From positions 3,472,001 to 3,536,000 of the forward strand of contig OZ176054.1 in NCBI GenBank assembly GCA_964247055.1: a DNA stretch of 64,000 nt. The letters are read 5' to 3'. The translations under genes and the position numbers were made by a program. Below, piece by piece: positions 1 to 13,217 of this stretch. Within the stretch, counting starts at the first letter, position 1. Each line of letters opens with the position of its first letter. This DNA is from Paragordius varius (Eukaryota; Nematomorpha). The notes beneath the pieces were generated by a model that saw nothing but the letters and a program-made list of their open reading frames with translations, searched no databases and had not been told where the DNA came from.

Positions 1-1698
1 ATAGATTAAAATAAAAATTGCATTAAGATAAATAGTTAGTTTTACAACATAAATAACATAGCCTGTCCATAAAATTATATGTAACATTTATGGATAAATG
101 AGATGCAGCATGGTTGAAATTAACAAACGTCTTTACGAGGCAGAAGCTTTTACAAATGCCTTAACAAATTGTTATGGAGCAATAGAAAAAGTGGAAATAT
201 TATTCAGGAGCTAATCCCTAAAACAGTAATATAAATATATATTTATTGTATATAACAATAAAAAATTCATTTTTTTCTCAAACATATATTGGAAAAGCGC
301 TTTGACGGCCCAAATCAATGTCGACGCACACGACAGCCTGGTTTCTAATCTTAATGCCTACATCCTGGGAAGGTTCATAGAAAAGAACTATAACTTGCCA
401 TCAGTGATGGGTTTCCAAAACGAAAAATAATATGCTATAAATATAAAAAAGATAAGTAAATATATACAAAATTAAATAATTAATTCAGCAAGCCAAATTT
501 AATCATCATATCAGACTCGTCATAACTTTTCATCACAAAATAATTTATATTACCTTCAAATTTTCCGAATAAGGCACATCTATTATAAAAAGAAATTAGT
601 AAAATGAATTAAAAAAATATAGATCAGACAAATGCCTCAATTTCATCATAAATATATATGGGGTAGAATCTCATCACACAAGTATGTAAAAAATTACTTT
701 AGAAAGGAGGAGGAAACTTACAATGAATGAAATGAAAATTATAATATCATATGATTAAAAAATATTTTTAAATATAAATAAATCTGTACCATCACAAATT
801 ATTTAATTAGAATTAAATATTTAAATATATATATTGCATTATAATATATAATAAAAATAGTACAGCGCTAAGAATCGGAAGCTAGTATTGAATTTAGGTG
901 CATGGATATTTTAATATTAGTTGATTACGATTATAAATTAATTTTACTGTAAATTTTTGAAAAATGTTTAATTCATTTTTAATTTTACAAACCTATGGGT
1001 AATTTTGGTCTTTTGAACTTGTAAAATTAATTAAACTGTGCACAAAATAGGGATATGAGATTTATTCCGATGAAATTATAAATTCTGATAGGTAAAGGTA
1101 TGAGGTCTTGCTTTTGACTCTTACGGGAGATAAAAAGTTGTTACACTTTTATTATAACTGCTTATACATGTGCAGAAAATAAATAACCTGATAAAATATA
1201 TATACTCTGATAGGAAAATGTATTAGGATTTTATCTCGCATTCGGTTTTGGCCCTTACAAGTGATTATAGGAAAGTATTTACAATTTTTTAGTAAGTGTT
1301 CCATATCTTAAAATGGCTGATTTTGAGCATATTTTTTAAATCAAATTTTTTTTGTAAAAGCTAGTGGCTTCATTCCAAAAATATCATCAAAACATATCAT
1401 GAACTACTTATAAGAAGATAATAATCAAAATTTTAATTTTTAGATGTGGGGTCCGAAAGTAATTTTTTTCGCTCCACAATAGTTCTCTTAAAATAAATAA
1501 AATGCCAGGACGTGATAAAATTTTAAATATATGCTAAATGTATATATCAACTAAATATTTTAAAAATTGCATACTTTTCAAAATTAGTAGTTAGTAAATT
1601 TCGTATTTCGTACTATTAGGCATGATAAAATGTTATCAAAACGTTTATAAAGCACTCTTTTAATATTAGATTATACTAAAAAGTTGCTGCAGAATTTT
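1..1698. other. Gene-free A+T-rich DNA with decayed foldback repeat arm
   Basis: I see no supportable gene here. About 965-1660 carries two adjacent decayed copies of one arm of the large foldback family seen better at 52.66-53.81 kb: shared landmarks are a 'gataggaaaatgtatta' block near 1208 and a 'tttagatgtggggtccgaaag' type block near 1440. The rest is low-complexity A+T-rich sequence. Confidence 0.5.
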
Positions 1699-2181
1699 TT
1701 AACACTCCATTACCCTAAATGATAGTTTATACTCAGAGCGATTCGGAATTGAATATCTTAGAAAATGTTTAAGTTATCAGATTGAATTTTAATTTAGGCT
1801 TTTAGGCGCATTATACAAATTTTTTTTACAAAAATATTTGAAAAATCTTTATCTCAAACTTTTTGCCGCCATTTTTTTCTCGAAATTTTTTTGAATCACT
1901 AATGCAAGTGGCAAAGCTTTCAGGCATTTAGCAGCAATTTAATATATTTAGATTCTTATATCAGCTGATCGTTTTAATGGTTTGGAGCTCTCCCAATTTT
2001 ACAATCTAGAATAGAAGAAACAAAACTATATTCTAAGCTTTTTTATCTAAAACATGACACCATTGTTGGATAATTAAATTTTACTAAAATATTTAAAATT
2101 TAGTTTACAAAATTTAGCTATGGGATAACTATCCCAATATGTATACAAGGACAAAAAGGTGAAAAGGTAATGAAGTGTTAA
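1699..2181. mobile_element. TTAA-flanked MITE, family B (copy B1)
   Basis: The element is bounded by TTAACACTCCATTACC on the left and the complementary GGTAATGAAGTGTTAA on the right, so it has terminal inverted repeats of about 16 bp and TTAA at both borders, as expected of a TTAA-targeting (piggyBac-like) transposase. Just inside are a decayed 'CCCAGAGCGATT' box and a 'CTTTTAGGCGCAT' box that recur in all copies (21374, 26816, 62802). No coding capacity; non-autonomous. Confidence 0.75.
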
Positions 2182-2299
2182 AGGTTCATTTGCTAAAAAA
2201 ATTTGGTGATTTTTCTGAAAAAACGTATTGATTTAACATAAATTTTAAGATGAAGGGATAATTTAATCAAAATTGTGAGGTGATAATGTTGTGCATCAT

Positions 2300-2760
2300 T
2301 GAAATAGACAATATAAAGCTTTTCTATACCATTTCGATCTTGCTTCAGCCAAATTTACAATATGCTTTCTATAACCTTTTAGGCGTATGATCCAAAAACT
2401 TTGAAACATAAAATTTCTAAAAACCTAGTCTAAAGTTTTTGCCGTTTTTTCTTTTGGATCTTAAATCAGTAATATAACAGACAAACAAATTATAATTTAA
2501 AAATGTAAATAAATAATTTGGAAAGCTATTAATTTCACCTGCATATTAGATATCAGCTGTTTCCTTCAATGATGTTTTAGACCGTTCAAATTTAACCAAA
2601 AGTTTAAAAATTATAGAAAATATAAATCATTATACCTTATATAGTAGATCTAAGTTCGATAATTATTTACCAAAAAAACTTATAAAACAATAGTTATTTA
2701 CGAGTGGTGAAAAACTACCCAAAATGTTATCGTCCACAAAAAATGGTATTGAAGTGTTAA
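2300..2760. mobile_element. Family B MITE (copy B2, left end lost)
   Basis: The right end GGTATTGAAGTGTTAA at 2745-2760 and the internal 'CTTTTAGGCGTATGAT' box near 2384 match copy B1 directly upstream. The left terminus is not recognisable, so the start is approximate. It lies almost head-to-tail behind B1. Confidence 0.55.
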
Positions 2761-3660
2761 CAGTACAATGTAATTATTTAACACAAACAAATGTTATAAT
2801 CAAAAGAGATGCTAGAAATGTTTAGCGTCATCAAATTACACAGTGATATAAAATATCCTGATGAAATACATATATTAGATGGGTGTATGAAGATTTTTAT
2901 GGTGATTTTGGTCATGGGCCCAACGAAACCCATTGATGTTAGGAAATTCATATTATTTTTTACTAATTTAATATCGTAGCAAACGATATAAAACAAAATT
3001 AAACCATAATTAAATAAATTTTCATGTTGTAAGATGGGAAAAAGTTGTAATTTGAACCATTTGCTGTTTTTTACCACGCTAGCTAGTGTATTGTTAATTG
3101 TTTAAAAATTATGTGAATCTAACAACATTATTTAAATACTGTAATATTTAATATAGATCCATATTGAACTAACGCAGAAGTTGCCTATTGTTAGATAATT
3201 TTTTTGGTCAGAGCTAAATGCTTAATGCCAAAAAATTATGTAAACAGCAATACATTATTTTTATGATATTTATTTTAAGGTGTAGGCTCCCAAAGTCTCA
3301 GTTTTTTCCCCTCAATGACCCAGTTCTCTATAAATGACGCAAAATAATTTACAAAATTTTCTTGAAGCATATTCCTTTCTTGGATGATTCAAACGGATTT
3401 AATTATAATAGGTAATTTTAGTAAAATAATTTATATTTGACCATTTAAAGACGAATGGATTCGTTAATTAAGGTTTCGAAGCATAGGAATGTTCAGCCTC
3501 ATCGAACGATAAATAAAAATTGTTTTTAATATTTAAAGCATTTTTATACCGTTTCCAGCATGTCTCAAAATAGTAAGAGGGCTTCAACGAAGTCTTGCTT
3601 AATATTATACTCTTAACAAAGCATCAATTTTTGAATAATATTTTTTGATGCCATAATTTA
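2761..3660. other. Non-coding; decayed foldback arm at 3180-3660
   Basis: No supportable gene. About 3180-3660 matches in order the right arm of the foldback at 54-55.6 kb: a 'taggctcccaaagtc' block near 3284, a 'ataccgtttccagcatg' block near 3546 and a 'gatgccataattta' block near 3649. Confidence 0.45.
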
Positions 3661-3663
3661 GAA

Positions 3664-3920
3664 CAGGGGTGTCCAGCAAGCGGCCCTTCAAAATATTTTC
3701 GCAGCAGGTGAGAAATTTCAAACATCAAATTTTACAAAGTATAAGTAAAATTAATTTTGTAAAACAAATTTCTTTAATAATTTTCGAATTTCGGCAAATT
3801 TTACACTCATGTTTGAAATTTATGTAATATTTGTTGATTTCCATATTTTTACGAATGAGGTCCGTCGAATTTTATTATCCAAAAATGCGGTCATCGAAGC
3901 TATCGTGTTGGACACCCCTG
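3664..3920. mobile_element. hAT-type MITE
   Basis: A 257-bp element with 15-bp imperfect terminal inverted repeats: CAGGGGTGTCCAGCA on the left and TGTTGGACACCCCTG on the right. The CAGGGGTGTCC end is a well-known hAT terminal type. Flanking octamers ATTTAGAA and AACTAGAA agree at 6 of 8 positions, consistent with an aged 8-bp hAT target duplication. No reading frame inside; non-autonomous. Confidence 0.8.
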
Positions 3921-5365
3921 AACTAGAATGAATTAAAAAAAATTTATTGCGATCGGTATTTTAGTTTTATTTTAGAAATCTAGCCCATGTTAGACGGGGG
4001 CAGAAAGCCCACATCTGCAATTCAAAAATAAAAATTGTATATTGGAAAATACGGTATATTATATATTTATTTGATATTTTTTGGAACAAAGCATTTGGTT
4101 TTTGCCACTAAAAATTATTTGGAATGCGCTATAATATAACGATTTTATGATATCAAGATATTTCGGCAAAAGTACAAATAAAGTTCTTATTAGTAAGCCC
4201 CATAACCTCCATAAGAATCCTGATAAATTTATCTTTATGCATATATTCATCAATTTTTTTATGCTCCCTGATTTTGTAGGCATATATGTAATATTTGTGG
4301 CTCATTCTAAAAATTGTATAATTAAATATCCAAAATATGGATGGAATTTATTAAGCGACATCATATTTTTTTTATTTATGCTTTGTTTTTAGCATCGGAC
4401 TATATAGGATGCGGGAGCCAAATAAAAAACTGCGAATTCAACCATTTTTTTCTTTTCTCTGAGTTATTATTGCTCAATGCCACGGTGCACACAAAGAATA
4501 TTCTAATTAAATATATATTAAAACAAATGCATTAAGATTCTTGTGCTGCTTTTGGTCTTGTTAGGAGTTAACAAAGTTGTTTGCCCTTACTGGATCGAAA
4601 GTCGCCCAAAATAGCGCTCATTTATCTGTAATATATTTTTTGTAAGGAAAAACAGCCATATATGAACAACAATGGCAAAAAATGAGCCAAACAGCTGATT
4701 CTCAATCTTTTGGCTTAGATGCTTAATTTGTTGAAAATAATTTAAATTAATAGTAAAAACACTCGTATGTTCAATAATTTATAATTTTTTAGGAAGCTGT
4801 TTTAAGTGTTTCCATAATTTTGTCATCTTCGTAAAATAATCGCTAAGCTTTGGCCAATTAAAATAAAATTCAAGCTAAAACTTACATCATAGCTATTAAC
4901 TTGTCGGACAGGCACACCTTGGAAAATTTTTCTTGTTCTAAAGCCTCAAAATTGAAAAGCTTAGCAAATATATATATAACCTCATTATCAGAAAATAGTA
5001 TATAAATATTTAAGTTATGCCATTCTTGAGTTATGATGCATAATAATTATATCGAGATTAAACTTAACATTGGAAAAAAATATACACAAAATTGACCTTC
5101 GATAACTCCAATTTATAAATTTTGACCAAAGCTTTTGTCATAAAAATGAAAACCTTTAACATCAAAATCCCGAGTTTCTTTAGAAAAAAATTTTCGAGCC
5201 ACATTGGAATTATCCATTTAAAGACAGTGGCAGTATCTAATGTTCAAGAAATTTCAGTGGTTAAAATTAATAATTACCGAACGAACTTTAGTTGTAAATA
5301 AAAAAAATGGAAATTATATTTTTAGGTTCAGACATGGAGATTCTTTCTCTTTTGGATCTAACCTA
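3921..5365. other. No gene recognised
   Basis: Small overlapping open frames exist on both strands around 4060-4535, but none has a recognisable motif, splice-site framing or a codon signal distinct from the A+T background. About 4535-4760 resembles a diverged foldback-family arm ('tgccaaaaaatg...'). Nothing else seen. Confidence 0.4.
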
Positions 5366-5610
5366 TTAACACTTCGATTCAAATAGGGGTATCTAAATAC
5401 CCCAGACCTTTTTCAAATTAGTATTCTTAAATAACTAACCAATAGAATTGCCCTAATTTAAATTTATGCTTCTATCTTTATAAAAATTATATAATTAAAC
5501 CAAAATAACTTAATGAAATTTAGTTTTGAAAAAAAAATCTCATCTCGAATCGGTTAACGCCAGAATTATTTTTGAATTTTTTTACCAGATTACATATTAT
5601 TTTAATTGCA
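5366..5610 (+). mobile_element. Left half of a family A MITE
   Basis: It starts with TTAACACTTCGATTCAAAT followed by the palindromic box GGGGTATCTAAATACCCC, the hallmark of family A left ends, then the conserved 'ttatgcttctatc' and 'tagttttgaaaaaa' body segments. The right half is missing; the edge near 5610 is approximate. Confidence 0.7.
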
Positions 5611-7240
5611 CAATCCCACCTCCTGTAAACATATCATAAGTATTTTCCGTTACGAAGCATAACAGAGATTATAATGTGGATAACTCCTCATCTTCTAAGT
5701 GAGGTATAAAATTATTTTATTTAGATTTTAATATAATGGAAAATCTAGCAATCCAATATAATTCGTTTTACCCCAGGCTCAAATCAATTATCCAGGACCT
5801 AACAACATTTAATTCTATTATAATCTATGACGTAAAAAATTTATGAAATTCGGAAAACTAGATTAATTTGAACATAGAAGAATTTGATGCCTTTTTAACT
5901 ATATTATCTATATACAAATTTAGGTATCTTGGTTGCTATGGGCTTGCGCAAATCATACATGGTCCCTTAAATAATCTTTTTAGGCTTTAGAACGGTTTGC
6001 AATAATATTAATGTGCCAAAAAGGTATATATACTTATATATTCTACAAGGTGCTATTTGCGTCGAAGATCTGTTTACAAAAAATCTGTAATATTTTGCCA
6101 AGCATGTCAACAGAAAAACAATCATTTATTGCGATCCTCTTAAATTGTTTGCACAAACTATGAAAATAATCTAAATAAATTATTTGGAAATAATATTTTA
6201 TTATACTATATTTATCTATGCTAAATCGGAATCCGTTGTGATTATTCATTGAACAACTCTAAATACTCACCAAAATTAACGGGCCGAATACAATATATTT
6301 TATCTATGGCCACAATATAATGCCGATAATTATTACATATATTGAGCATAACATATAACAATTATTATTAACCAATTTTGACAAATCTGATTATCATAAC
6401 AGGCCAATTTAACGTCATACCTTTATGTGTTTTAAATTAATTTTTATTTTAATGTGCCTTGATGCAAGTTAAGACAAAACAAGATCGCTTTAAAAAATAA
6501 AATATTTGGATCAAAGTTAACGAAATACTTATTAAACCAGATAAATTTTGAAGGGTTAAAAAATGAGAAATTAGCAATATTTTTTTAACAATCACAAAAA
6601 AATAATCTCATAATTGGCATTAAAATAGAGGTGCCGGGGCCGCGATAAGTTTGATTGATCTAATAATAAATAATTAACTTCTAGAAGGCAAAAAGCAAGT
6701 TTTGATTTATTTTGAGATTGAATAAATAAAAATACATAATTAGATATAAAGCATTCGGTACAACTATTCTGGGAGATCAAGATTTATATAAATTTTGATG
6801 ACCTGTTGACAAAACCCTCTTGGTGTATATGATTCTGTTTCTTTCATGATATTAATAATATTTTATAGTAAAACTAAATGTAAAATTTACTTCAGAAAGT
6901 ACGTGGAATGTGTTCTATTTATGCAAATCTCTTTACAAAATTTATAAGACTTATTTTATAGTTGCTTATCGAGATTCAATAACTGTCCAATATCTTACAT
7001 AAGGATATTCAAGTATATGTCTTTATAAGCCTATAAATTACAAAACTTGCTTTTAAAGATATTTTCTTTCTGTTATGGCGATGCTTAACATATATAATAG
7101 ATATTTGTAAATCGATTGTCTGAAACATGTAGAGACTTGAATTATAATGTAACTGTTGTATTTAGTTAATAGGCATTAATAAATATAAAATAAGCGATAG
7201 AACTTAACAACAATAGGTGTTTAAAATTATTTGCTTTACA
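5611..7240. other. No gene recognised
   Basis: Unique-looking A+T-rich sequence on both strands, with no conserved protein motif, RNA gene or clear repeat that I can support. Confidence 0.4.
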
Positions 7241-7241
7241 A

Positions 7242-7311
7242 AGACCTGGGGTATCCAACTACCCCAATTTGAATCGAAGGACTAAAATGAATGTGTTGAA
7301 TCCAAGTGTTA
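7242..7311 (+). mobile_element. Family A MITE right-end fragment
   Basis: Contains GGGGTATCCAACTACCCC, 'tttgaatcgaaggacta' and the terminal 'tccaagtgttaa', the canonical family A right end. The body is absent. Confidence 0.65.
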
Positions 7312-7528
7312 AAAACTATCTCAAATTTCACTTCAAATAATCGCGTTTTGGAGCTGTCTAAATTTTAGACTCTAGAAAACTGTAAATAATAAAAACATTT
7401 ACTAATAATGTGAACAATGCTTGATAATTGAATCTTAACTAAAATATTCAAAAATGCAGTTTATTTACAAAATTTAGAACTCTCTTAAAAAAACGAATAA
7501 TTATTTTTCATAATGAAGACGAACGAAT

Positions 7529-7765
7529 ATTTTAACACTTGGATGCAACACATTAATTTTAGCCTTCAATTGAAATTGGGGTAGTTGGATACCCCAGGCC
7601 TGATTAAAACTAAATACTTCAAAACTATGGAAGAAATATAATCAAGGGTTTGCACTTATTTGACAATAATGAATAGAAAAAAGAAGTTTATTCAAAAATA
7701 CTCAATATTATTTAAGGTTAAAGCAAAGGTAAAAATTCAGTCATTGACATGTGCCCATAAATGAT
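7529..7765 (-). mobile_element. Family A MITE, inverted right-end fragment
   Basis: Begins with TTAACACTTGGATGCAACA, the reverse complement of the family A right end, then the 'tggggtagttggatacccca' palindromic box and body sequence. It runs directly into the next, oppositely oriented copy at 7766. Confidence 0.65.
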
Positions 7766-8350
7766 TTAACACTTCGATTCAAATTAGGGTATCTAAATAC
7801 CCCAGACTAAATTTGAGTTAGGATTTTAAAAAAACTATTGAAGGAAACGGTCCTAATTTAAATTTATGCTTCTATCCTAATATAAATTATATAAATATGC
7901 CAAAATATCTAAATAAAATTTTGTTTTGAAAAAAAAGTTTCATGTCAAACTACTTCGACGCCATTTATTTACAAAATCTTTGCAAAATATCGTTTTCATT
8001 ATATTATAAGAGTAAAATCAAAGCTAAATTTTTATTTAAATTACATTTAACATTGATAGAAATAGAAAAAGCGGTATATTTTATAATATTTTTTAATTTT
8101 ATCATTGCACACATGTCACGTTGACTAAATTTAACCTTTAGGTTTTAGCTTAAAATAAGTAATATCAAGTATTTTTGAATAAAATTTTTTATATATTTCA
8201 GTTTATTAATGTTATACAACTGCAAAATTTTGCCATGGTTTCGATTCCTTCCATATTTTTAAAGCATTTGATTTTAAACAGACCTGGGGTATTTAACTAC
8301 CCCAATTTGAATCGAAGGACTAAAATGAGTGTGTTGTATCCAAGTGTTAA
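7766..8350 (+). mobile_element. Family A MITE, full-length copy
   Basis: A 585-bp copy with both ends. The left end is TTAACACTTCGATTCAAAT plus a GGGGTATnnnnATACCCC-type palindrome; the right end is the GGGGTATTTAACTACCCC box, then 'tttgaatcgaaggacta', about 22 extra bases and AAGTGTTAA. Both borders are TTAA. The right end holds an extra segment between the terminal CACTT and the GATTCAAATT block that the left end lacks. The internal open frames are shared by all copies and have no protein motif. Confidence 0.85.
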
Positions 8351-8419
8351 TTGGAGCGCAGATCATATAATATTTTGCAAAGGTTGTTTTTTTATTAGTT
8401 TATGATATATTTTAGTGAT

Positions 8420-8640
8420 TTTTGGAATGGAGCCATTTTTCGCTAAAAAAATTTTATTTTAATTGTGCGCATTTGCCATTTTCAGATATGGCTCTACACA
8501 AAAGTGTAAATAACTTTCTTAAATCACGGGGCCAAAACAAAAAGCATTATGATAAATATGATATATTTTCCTAATAGAATATGTATATTTCATCAGATTA
8601 TAACTTTATACCCGTCGATTTTGGTCGCCATGTAATAAAT
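8420..8640. repeat. Decayed foldback-family arm
   Basis: The segment 'gccattttcagatatgg' and 'acaaaagtgtaaataactt' match the outer right arm of the foldback near 53.66-53.72 kb. Adjacent copies overlap with family A MITEs. Confidence 0.45.
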
Positions 8641-9005
8641 ATTATATAAATAGGCCAAAATATATAAAAAATTAGTTTTGAAAAAAGTTCTATATCAAAC
8701 TACTTCGACATTACTTTTATTTTAGAATATTTTTGCACTATCGTTTTTTGACTCCTAAAATTAAAGTTAATTTTTATTGAAATCAGAACTTTCATTGATA
8801 TAAACAAAAAAATAGTTAATTTGCATTATATCTAGCTATTGCACATTTTTGTGGATAAATTTTTATTTTCAGGTTTATTCATAAAATAAGTATCAAGTGT
8901 TTTGAAATAAATATTTTATATTTCGATTCATCAATGTTATAGAAGTTCGGCCTTTATTAATTAATTCTATATTTTAAGAAATATTTAATTTTAGGCCTGG
9001 GGTCA
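8630..9005 (+). mobile_element. Family A MITE body without left end, interrupted by the next copy
   Basis: Body landmarks ('aaatattatataaatagg', 'tagttttgaaaaaagttc', 'attgcacatttttgtgg', 'atcaatgttatag') follow the order in the 7766-8350 copy. The right-end box 'aggcctggggt' near 8994 is cut by the TTAA start of the next copy at 9006, giving a nested insertion. Confidence 0.6.
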
Positions 9006-9121
9006 TTAACACATCGATTCAAATTGGGGTATCTAAATACCCCAGACTATATTTGATTTAGGATTTTTAAAAAATTACTGAAGAAAGCGGTCCTAAATTA
9101 AATTTATGCTTCTATCCTAGT

Positions 9122-9158
<37 letters not shown>

Positions 9159-9426
9159 AATTCAAAGCTAATTTTTTATTTAAGCGGTTTATTTGTACTA
9201 TTTTTTAATTTTACCATTGCACACATGTCACGTTAAATAAAAGTATTTTTGAATAAAATTTTTTATATATTTCGGTTTATTAATGTTATATCAGTGCAAA
9301 ATTTTGCCATGGTTTTGATTCCTCCCATATTTTTTAAAGAATTTAAATTTAAAAAAGGACTGGGGTATTTAACTACCTTAATTTGAATCGAAAGACTAAA
9401 ATGAATGTGTTGTATCAAAGTGTTAA
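9006..9426 (+). mobile_element. Family A MITE with internal deletion, directly upstream of POLA2
   Basis: Left end TTAACACATCGATTCAAAT with GGGGTATCTAAATACCCC; right end ...AAGTGTTAA. At 421 bp it is shorter than the 585-bp copy, with a (TA)n run at 9125-9153 replacing part of the body. It ends 68 bp before the POLA2 start codon, so POLA2 transcription must start inside or just beyond it. Confidence 0.8.
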
Positions 9427-9494
9427 ATAAAAAAGGTGTTAACGGTATGTTTTACTGTATTATGAAAAATATTTAAAATAATAGCGGCAAAAAT

Positions 9495-12400
9495 ATGTTG
9501 ATATCCGAGAGTACATTAATACACGAATTTGATGCATTTAATATTAAAATAGACTCACAACCATTAATTGATATGAGTATGTCTATATTTCATTTAGAGT
9601 TATCGCCTTATGTTATAAGTATGAAATATTGGAACAAAGATTCGCCAGTGAATGGTTAGCCTATGCTCTAAATAATAATTTTAACGATAAAATAGATGAA
9701 TCACTCATAATTAAATTTGAAAAAGAGGTTAATTTATCTTCTAAATTAAGATATTGTGTAGGATCAAAAAAAGAGTTCAAAAACCCAAAAAGCAAGCAAG
9801 TCCAAATAAAATATCTCAAAATTTAAATTATAAGGTAAAGTTTTTAATAATTTTAGGAGGTAAAATCATCTACTCCAAATTCCACTTATAAAAAAAATGA
9901 AAAATTATTTAATTCTAATTTCAAAAAAAGATTGTTGTTAGATGAAAGTTTATTACATACAAATTTCCCACCAAAAGATATTGCTTTTACGCAACTCCTT
10001 AATATTAGAACCTTTGATGAGAATTCAACCCTAAAAATATCAAACACTCAGTTTAAACCAATGAATTGTTTTGGCACACTCCGATATATGTATCAAAACT
10101 CTAGAGATGTACTATATGGTAATAAGAATAATTTATTGACCGATTTTTATATTCTATTTTTTTATAAACTAATAGACTTTTAACCAGTACTAACGCTTAC
10201 CTTAGTTTTTTAAAATTAAAAATATGAGATCCGCCTTTTGGTAAACCACACCTTGCAGTCAATTATTCAGATATTGAACTTGTTTCCATAAATGACTATT
10301 AAAAATATTTGCAACAGAAAAAATATATTTATTATCTTTGATTTGGCAACCTCACTTTTTTAAATTTGTTTCAAATAACCCATATGTGCTATATACAATT
10401 AGACACTACTTTAATTTAAAAGAAGTATAGATATTTTAACACACATTATACCCAATAACAAAATACCGTCTCCTAAAAACATTATTTCACGTAATTTATA
10501 TCTTTTAAAAAACTTTTAATCAATCTGGCCTGAATTTATATATGATGGAAAAATTACCATTAATGAAAATTTTTACTAATACTTTCAATAAAAAATTGCA
10601 TTGCTTTTATAAAACCTAATTATTGGATATTTATGTGTTTTTTGTGAAAAATAAAAAATTATTTATCGAGGTATCAACACATATGCAATGTTACTCGAAG
10701 TATACAAATTATTATTTCTCTCATAAAATATATGCATTTAAAAGGGTACACTTATGAATATATGATGCTTATATCTCAAATTTTGCTAAAATTTCATTTA
10801 AACTTTCTTGTTAAAGAGCAAACCATGTTTATCGATCGAATTGGGGCAGAAATTGTCGATAATATAAATAATGAAATTAATGAGGCCATTGGAGACAAAC
10901 AAAACGATAAAGATGATTCAATTAATCCTGAACCATTGGGTATAATTTAAAATAAACAAAATTTATGTATTAAGTCGCCCTATATATCGTACCATTTTAC
11001 GCAATTTATTTAATCCAAATGTTTTATCAAATTTATATTTTTTAATTTTGGTATTAAAATCTGTTTTAATTTTGCAATCACAATTTAGCATGCAAATATT
11101 ATGTCGTTTGTTAAATATGAAATATAATTTGAAATAGTTTGGAACGTTAAAATATATATATATAAATATAAATAATATCTTCTTTATTCATATTTACCCG
11201 TCCAATATCAGGCATAATTAAATTTAATTTAAATTTGGTTGTAGTTAATTATTATTAAAATATTAACAAAAACTCCAAAGTTTATCCAAATATTATTGCA
11301 TTTTAGAAGAATCAATAAATTTACCTTTACAAACAAAGCCATCCCCTTATATGTCGCAAGGCGAACCCATGTTATATTACGGACAAATAATTAACAATTA
11401 TAGCAATAGCGATTTCCGTCACGAAAATTATTTAAACAATTTTAATGAATTATTTTATTATCATCATCATACGGAAAATGGTGGTGTAATAGATAATGAA
11501 CCGAAAAAACCGCTTCAAAATCTGGTAAATACTGATTTTTTTATACAACAGATAAAACATTGTTATTTATTTTACAAATATATGCTAATATACTATTTTC
11601 TATGTTTTTACTTATTTTTTTCTTTGTGTTTAGAATCCAAAACTAACCCCTGAAACTGTGATATTACGATGCACGCATTCCATTTCTAATGGAAGTTTTG
11701 TAAAATTAAATTTATCCAAATTATCGGATTACACTCTTTTCCCAGGGCAGGTTTAAAACAATGGTTTATAATGTAACTTTTTTAAATATGTTTAGTATTT
11801 GAAAGTTTTCTCTGCAATACAGAGGGAAAACACATAAATAATATTCAGTGTAGAGTCTCTTTGTTTTTTTATTAAAAAAATGTAGTGAATATCTTATCAG
11901 ATAACAAAAACAAAGGGGAAAAATTTAAATAACTTTATTATAAATTTCAATTAATGTTCTGTTTTGTTAATGATATAAATGATATAATATTATTTCAATA
12001 AATATATTTAAAGTTTAGCTTTTAATTGTTTTTGGCTTATTATAAAACACGACTTGTTGGCAACACTTAACCTTAAACGATTATAACTCAAAAATAATGA
12101 ATTAAATTGAAAATCGGATAAATGATTATTTGCATCAGCTAATTAGTATATGATTATTATAATTTGGGTCATTGTTTTATAAAGGTGGTATCCATAATAT
12201 TTTTTAAAATTAATTATAAAATAGATTGTCGGCGTTCGAGGATATTTACAAAAGTCAACGAATTCAAAATATTCAGATAATATAGCGCAGAAAAGAATGC
12301 CTGTTTTAAATGTTGAATCGATAATATATCCATCTGTCGCGCCTAAAAGAATATTAGAAAAAGTTAAGGAAAACAGTGTTGATAACATAAACGAAATGTC

Positions 12401-13174
12401 TATTGTACATTCCAATATTTTGGTTATTTGTGGACCTTTTGCCCTAAATGAACAGACACTCCAAATGGCAAATCTCGATGTCATACAGAAAATGCTTTGT
12501 GAATACAAACCAAATCTTTGCGTCTTGGTATAATATATATAGATATATATTTAATAAATAGTACTGTCATATCAAAAAAAATTAGGAATTAAATATTAAT
12601 AATATGTGGCGTTACAAAACATTAATTTATAGGTCATTTATATAAAAAAATTCAAAATGTTAGTTACTCATTAGATTCTTAGGTGTAATGCAAAATTTTA
12701 GTTTTGGTTTTCTCAGCGATCGTATTTTTATAATGGTAATATATCTATTATTTTATTTTAGATTGGACCTTTTATGGATCAAAGAAATCATTTGTTTAAA
12801 GTAAGTTTGGGTAAATTTTATTTAAACTATTTTTCTGCTATCAAGGATTATGACAGATTATTTCACAAAAATTTTATTTTTGTGCTGCATCCCTGGAAAT
12901 TATTATTTTCATAATATTAATAACATTAACTTGTTTGCAATGAATTGTTTAAAATTAGCTTGTAAAACATGAAGAGTTTTTAAATTCTATATTCAACAAA
13001 CTAATTTCCATAGATTTAGAAAGTTTTCACCTAAAAATATGATCTATTTTTTTACGAGTGTGGCTCTTAACAACAAATATTGGCTTAAATTATTTGCTGC
13101 ATAAATATGCATATTTTTTGCCTACTTCTTCCTTTTAACCAATAACATTTATCTTTATTGTAAATGCTATCTGG

Positions 13175-13217
<43 letters not shown>

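Noticed and set aside
4059-4535. Overlapping open frames on both strands
   Set aside because: Each is short and A+T-driven, the strands conflict, and no motif or splice framing supports either.
7942-8405. Two plus-strand open frames that recur near 23578 and 33974
   Set aside because: All lie in family A MITEs; the similarity is that of the DNA repeat and the frames are not conserved between copies.
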